A DNA stretch of 64,000 nucleotides from an uncultured Muribaculaceae bacterium (GTDB lineage Bacteria > Bacteroidota > Bacteroidia > Bacteroidales > Muribaculaceae): contig CANNVE010000014.1 in the NCBI GenBank assembly GCA_947525975.1, positions 21,032 through 85,031 of the forward strand, read 5' to 3'. Positions 61,486-64,000 of the stretch are shown here, piece by piece. The position numbers and the translations under genes were made by a program. How positions within the stretch are numbered: the first letter of the stretch is position 1; the number at the start of each line of letters is the position of its first letter. Below the pieces are notes generated by a model. It did no database searches. It saw only the letters and a list, made by a program, of their open reading frames with translations, and was not told the DNA's origin.

Positions 61486-62295
61486 ATGGGAAAAATCGTA
61501 GTTCAAAACACAAACATAACCATAATCAATGTGGATGGCAATGATTATGTGTCTTTAACCGACTTGGCTCGCCATAAGAGCGACGATCCGACTGCCGTAA
61601 TCGGCAATTGGATGCGCAACCGAAATACGATTGAGTTTCTTGGCATTTGGGAAAACCTGTATAATCCTAATTTTAAACCCCTCGAATTCGAGGAGTTTAA
61701 AAAAGAAGCCGGATTGAATGCATTTACGTTATCTCCTAAAAAATGGATTGAAACAACCGATGCCATCGGGCTGATATCCAAATCAGGACGATATGGCGGC
61801 ACATACGCCCACAAGGATATTGCTTTCAAGTTTGCGAGTTGGGTTTCTGTTGAGTTTGAGCTGTATCTTGTCAAGGAATTTCAGCGGATGAAAGAGGAGG
61901 AACAACGGCAGATAGGTTGGTCGGCCAAGCGCGAGCTGTCTAAAATCAATTATCGCATCCACACCGACGCCATCAAGCACAACCTCATCCCGCAAGAAGT
62001 GACTAAGGCACAGGCAAGCATCATCTATGCCAACGAGGCCGATGTGCTGAACGTGGCCATGTTCGGCATGACCGCAAAACAATGGCGCGAGGCCAACCCT
62101 GAATTGAAGGGTAATATCCGCGACTACGCCTCGGTCAACGAACTCATCTGCCTCTCCAACATGGAAAGTTTGAATGCAGTATTCATCGATCAAGGGTTGC
62201 CTCAATCCGACAGGCTCATCAGACTAAATCAAATCGCGATCCGGCAGATGAGCGTGCTGGAGAGCAATGCCGGCGACCGCAGATTATTGAAATAA
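61486..62295 (+). CDS. KilA-N domain protein
   Basis: A 269-aa protein. The start MGKIVVQNTN at 61486 follows the promoter; the frame from 61330 would cross it. The KilA-N domain is at residues 1-120, with YVSLTDLARHKSDDPTAVIGNWMRNRNTIEFLGIWE and GRYGGTYAHKDIAFKFASWVSVEFELYLVKEF. The rest is helical and ends MSVLESNAGDRRLLK. KilA-N is a DNA-binding module of phage anti-repressors, and free-standing Bacteroidetes copies are common with no known role. It stands alone, with no phage genes nearby. Confidence 0.9.
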   Translation: MGKIVVQNTNITIINVDGNDYVSLTDLARHKSDDPTAVIGNWMRNRNTIEFLGIWENLYNPNFKPLEFEEFKKEAGLNAFTLSPKKWIETTDAIGLISKSGRYGGTYAHKDIAFKFASWVSVEFELYLVKEFQRMKEEEQRQIGWSAKRELSKINYRIHTDAIKHNLIPQEVTKAQASIIYANEADVLNVAMFGMTAKQWREANPELKGNIRDYASVNELICLSNMESLNAVFIDQGLPQSDRLIRLNQIAIRQMSVLESNAGDRRLLK

Positions 62296-62375
62296 CCGCC
62301 ATCGGTTTACAAAGCATCTTCCGGGGAGGCCGCTGATTTGTCGGCGTGATTTTTTCGTGTTTGCCGAGAATTCGC

Positions 62376-62383
62376 TATATTTG
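62376..62383 (+). promoter_or_regulatory. -7 promoter element of the helicase gene
   Basis: TATATTTG fits TAnnTTTG and ends 9 nt before the ATG at 62392. No TTG is at the normal upstream distance. A very short leader is implied if active. Confidence 0.45.
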
Positions 62384-62391
62384 CACTTGTT

Positions 62392-64000
62392 ATGAGCATG
62401 AAGAAGGCAAGCGACATCGACATTTCTACAATAGACACCGACAGCGTGGAGTTTCAGGACGCCCTGAAACTCATAACCCACACACAGCAAAGCGTTTTCC
62501 TCACCGGAAAGGCGGGCACGGGAAAATCAACTTTTCTGAAATACCTGATGGCCACCACCAAAAAGAAATTCGTGGTGCTCGCCCCTACAGGCATCGCCTC
62601 AGTCAACGCCGGCGGACAGACCCTGCATTCGTTCTTCAAGCTTCCGTTCAAGCCTATCTTGCCCAACGATCCCATCATGCACAGCAACAGCATGCTCCGC
62701 GATCGCATGAAATACTCCAAGCAGCACATAAAGCTGCTCAAAGAGCTGCAGCTGATCATCATCGACGAGGTGTCGATGATGAGAGCCGACATCGTTGACC
62801 TGATCGACAGGATACTCCGCGTATACAGCGGCAAGCAGCATCTGCCATTCGGCGGCAAGCAGCTGCTGCTGGTGGGCGACGTATTCCAGCTTGAGCCGGT
62901 GATCACGGGCGACGTGCGCGACGTGCTCAGCTATTTCTACGCCGACGGCGCATTCTTCTTCAATGCCCGCGCCTTCGAATCGCTTGGCATCGTGCCCATA
63001 GAGCTCAAGAAGGTATACCGCCAGAACGACCCCGAATTCATCGGCATGCTCGACCGCATACGCATTGGCTCGCCCCTGCCGGATGACATCAACTGCCTCA
63101 ACGCCAAAGTCGCCACCCAGGCATCCCTTTTCGATTCGCAGGATTTCACCATGACGATAGCCACACGGCGCGACATCGTGGACAACATAAACCAATCGCA
63201 CCTCGACCGCCTCAACACGCCCGAGCGCAAATTCACAGGCAAGATCATGGGAGATTTCCCCGAAAGCTCGCTGCCCACGGAGAAAGAGCTCGTGCTGAAG
63301 GAGGGCGCACAGGTGGTATTCGTGAAAAACGATCCCGACCGCCGCTGGGTCAACGGCACTATAGGCCGCATCACAGATTTCGGCGACGAAGACATAATAG
63401 TGCAGCTTGAAGACGGCAAGAAGCATGCCGTGAAGATCGAGACCTGGGACAATGTCAAATACGAATACGACGAAAAGAAGCACAGCGTCACCGAGAAAGC
63501 CATCGGATCTTATATGCAATATCCTCTGAAGCTCGCATGGGCCCTCACCATACACAAGAGCCAGGGCCTGACGTTTGACCGCGTGATCGTCGACGTCGGG
63601 CAGGGAGCCTTCTCTTGCGGACAGACCTACGTGGCTCTGAGCCGATGCCGCTCTCTGCAGGGCATACGCCTGCGCTCCACGGTCAATCCGCGCGACGTAT
63701 TCGTGAATCCGAAAGTGGTGGAATTCAGCCGCAGATTCAACAACAACAGCCTGATACAGCGCGCCCTGGAGCTCGCCAAGGCCGACGATCTTTACGCCAA
63801 AGCCTCGGCGCTGATGGGCAAAGGCCAATATCGCGATGCCGTCGACGCATTCGCCGAAGCAGTGGCCACCCGCAACGAAATGGGCCGCCCCGACGTGCGA
63901 CGCCTGCTCGTGACAAAGGTGCTGTCAATCTCAAAGGCCCAGAACGAAGTCAAATCTCTCAAAGAGAAACTCGCCGCTTACGAAAAGCGGTTTGAAATGC
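62392..64000 (+). CDS. Pif1-like helicase (3' end off window)
   Basis: The first 536 codons of a superfamily 1 helicase. Walker A is FLTGKAGTGKSTFLKYL (near residues 36-52), next LAPTGIASVNAGGQTLHSFF, Walker B LQLIIIDEVSMMRADIVD, LLVGDVFQLEPV, and motif VI region HKSQGLTFDRVIVDVG with YVALSRCRSLQGI. After the core, a TPR-like helical region begins (ALMGKGQYRDAVDAFAEAV), and the frame is still open at the window end. Pif1 helicases unwind 5' to 3' and act on G-quadruplexes and recombination intermediates. Bacteroidetes forms often carry C-terminal additions, and this one may too. Confidence 0.93.
   Translation, partial: MSMKKASDIDISTIDTDSVEFQDALKLITHTQQSVFLTGKAGTGKSTFLKYLMATTKKKFVVLAPTGIASVNAGGQTLHSFFKLPFKPILPNDPIMHSNSMLRDRMKYSKQHIKLLKELQLIIIDEVSMMRADIVDLIDRILRVYSGKQHLPFGGKQLLLVGDVFQLEPVITGDVRDVLSYFYADGAFFFNARAFESLGIVPIELKKVYRQNDPEFIGMLDRIRIGSPLPDDINCLNAKVATQASLFDSQDFTMTIATRRDIVDNINQSHLDRLNTPERKFTGKIMGDFPESSLPTEKELVLKEGAQVVFVKNDPDRRWVNGTIGRITDFGDEDIIVQLEDGKKHAVKIETWDNVKYEYDEKKHSVTEKAIGSYMQYPLKLAWALTIHKSQGLTFDRVIVDVGQGAFSCGQTYVALSRCRSLQGIRLRSTVNPRDVFVNPKVVEFSRRFNNNSLIQRALELAKADDLYAKASALMGKGQYRDAVDAFAEAVATRNEMGRPDVRRLLVTKVLSISKAQNEVKSLKEKLAAYEKRFEM

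Noticed and set aside
62599..63828. Open frame of 409 codons on the minus strand
   Set aside because: Antisense to the Pif1-like helicase, whose motifs are complete in the other strand.
61486..64000. Prophage remnant suggested by the KilA-N gene
   Set aside because: No integrase, terminase, capsid or attachment repeats are present, and the next gene is a chromosomal-type helicase.

Overview
The window looks like a chromosomal segment of a gut member of the Bacteroidales, most likely a Muribaculaceae-type genome. The evidence is a SusC/SusD pair, many promoters of the Bacteroidetes form TTG-N19-21-TAnnTTTG (13 found by eye), a porQ-cmk-ispH block, proteins with type IX secretion-like C-terminal domains, and a YgiQ radical SAM protein. 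Most genes are GC-rich. A few segments, mainly 15500-17500 and 59250-60400, are clearly AT-rich. No plasmid, prophage, IS element or CRISPR array was seen.

Layout. 1-3969 (minus): the 3' part of a SusD gene and a complete SusC gene, i.e. a glycan uptake pair. 4113-4976 (minus): a coiled-coil lipoprotein. 5115-6849: a LytS-type histidine kinase and LytTR regulator. 6931-8690: a CMP-nonulosonate synthetase and a CBS-nucleotidyltransferase, a legionaminate-type sugar activation pair. 8822-11391: obg, prmC, recX. 11478-15448: two DUF3857/transglutaminase-fold exported proteins, the second lacking the catalytic residues. 15766-17499: an AT-rich secreted protein of unknown function. 17939-28193: housekeeping genes (aspS, nif3-like, zinc-ribbon protein, fbp, tsaC), a polyprenyl sugar transferase and a ClC channel. 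28331-28858 (minus): a small outer membrane barrel. 29021-30128: L-threonine dehydrogenase and tRNA-Thr(CGT). 30253-36471 (minus): uvrB, ygiQ and a GH3 glycosidase. 36689-42719: a complete RND tripartite efflux operon. 42962-47301: lpxA, a DUF3108-like protein and a secreted GH13 enzyme. 47365-50199: a YhcG nuclease and guanine deaminase. 50332-54433: tsaB, miaB (minus), a small membrane protein and a succinate/acetate CoA-transferase. 54547-57485: porQ, cmk, ispH and a small lipoprotein. 57486-58213: a palindrome-rich spacer, then a candidate structured RNA of about 300 nt with its own promoter and terminator. 58276-64000: an unknown protein, a BspA-like LRR surface protein, a KilA-N protein and the first 536 codons of a Pif1-like helicase.

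How the genes fit together. Several genes serve the cell envelope and glycan use: SusCD, GH3, GH13, lpxA, the sugar transferase and the nonulosonate pair. PorQ, with three proteins carrying sorting-domain-like C-termini, points to an active type IX secretion route. The strongest candidates for something new are the structured RNA at 57914-58213, the paired live and dead transglutaminase-fold proteins, an RND permease with an inserted hydrophobic segment, and a REP-like palindrome family shared by distant spacers.
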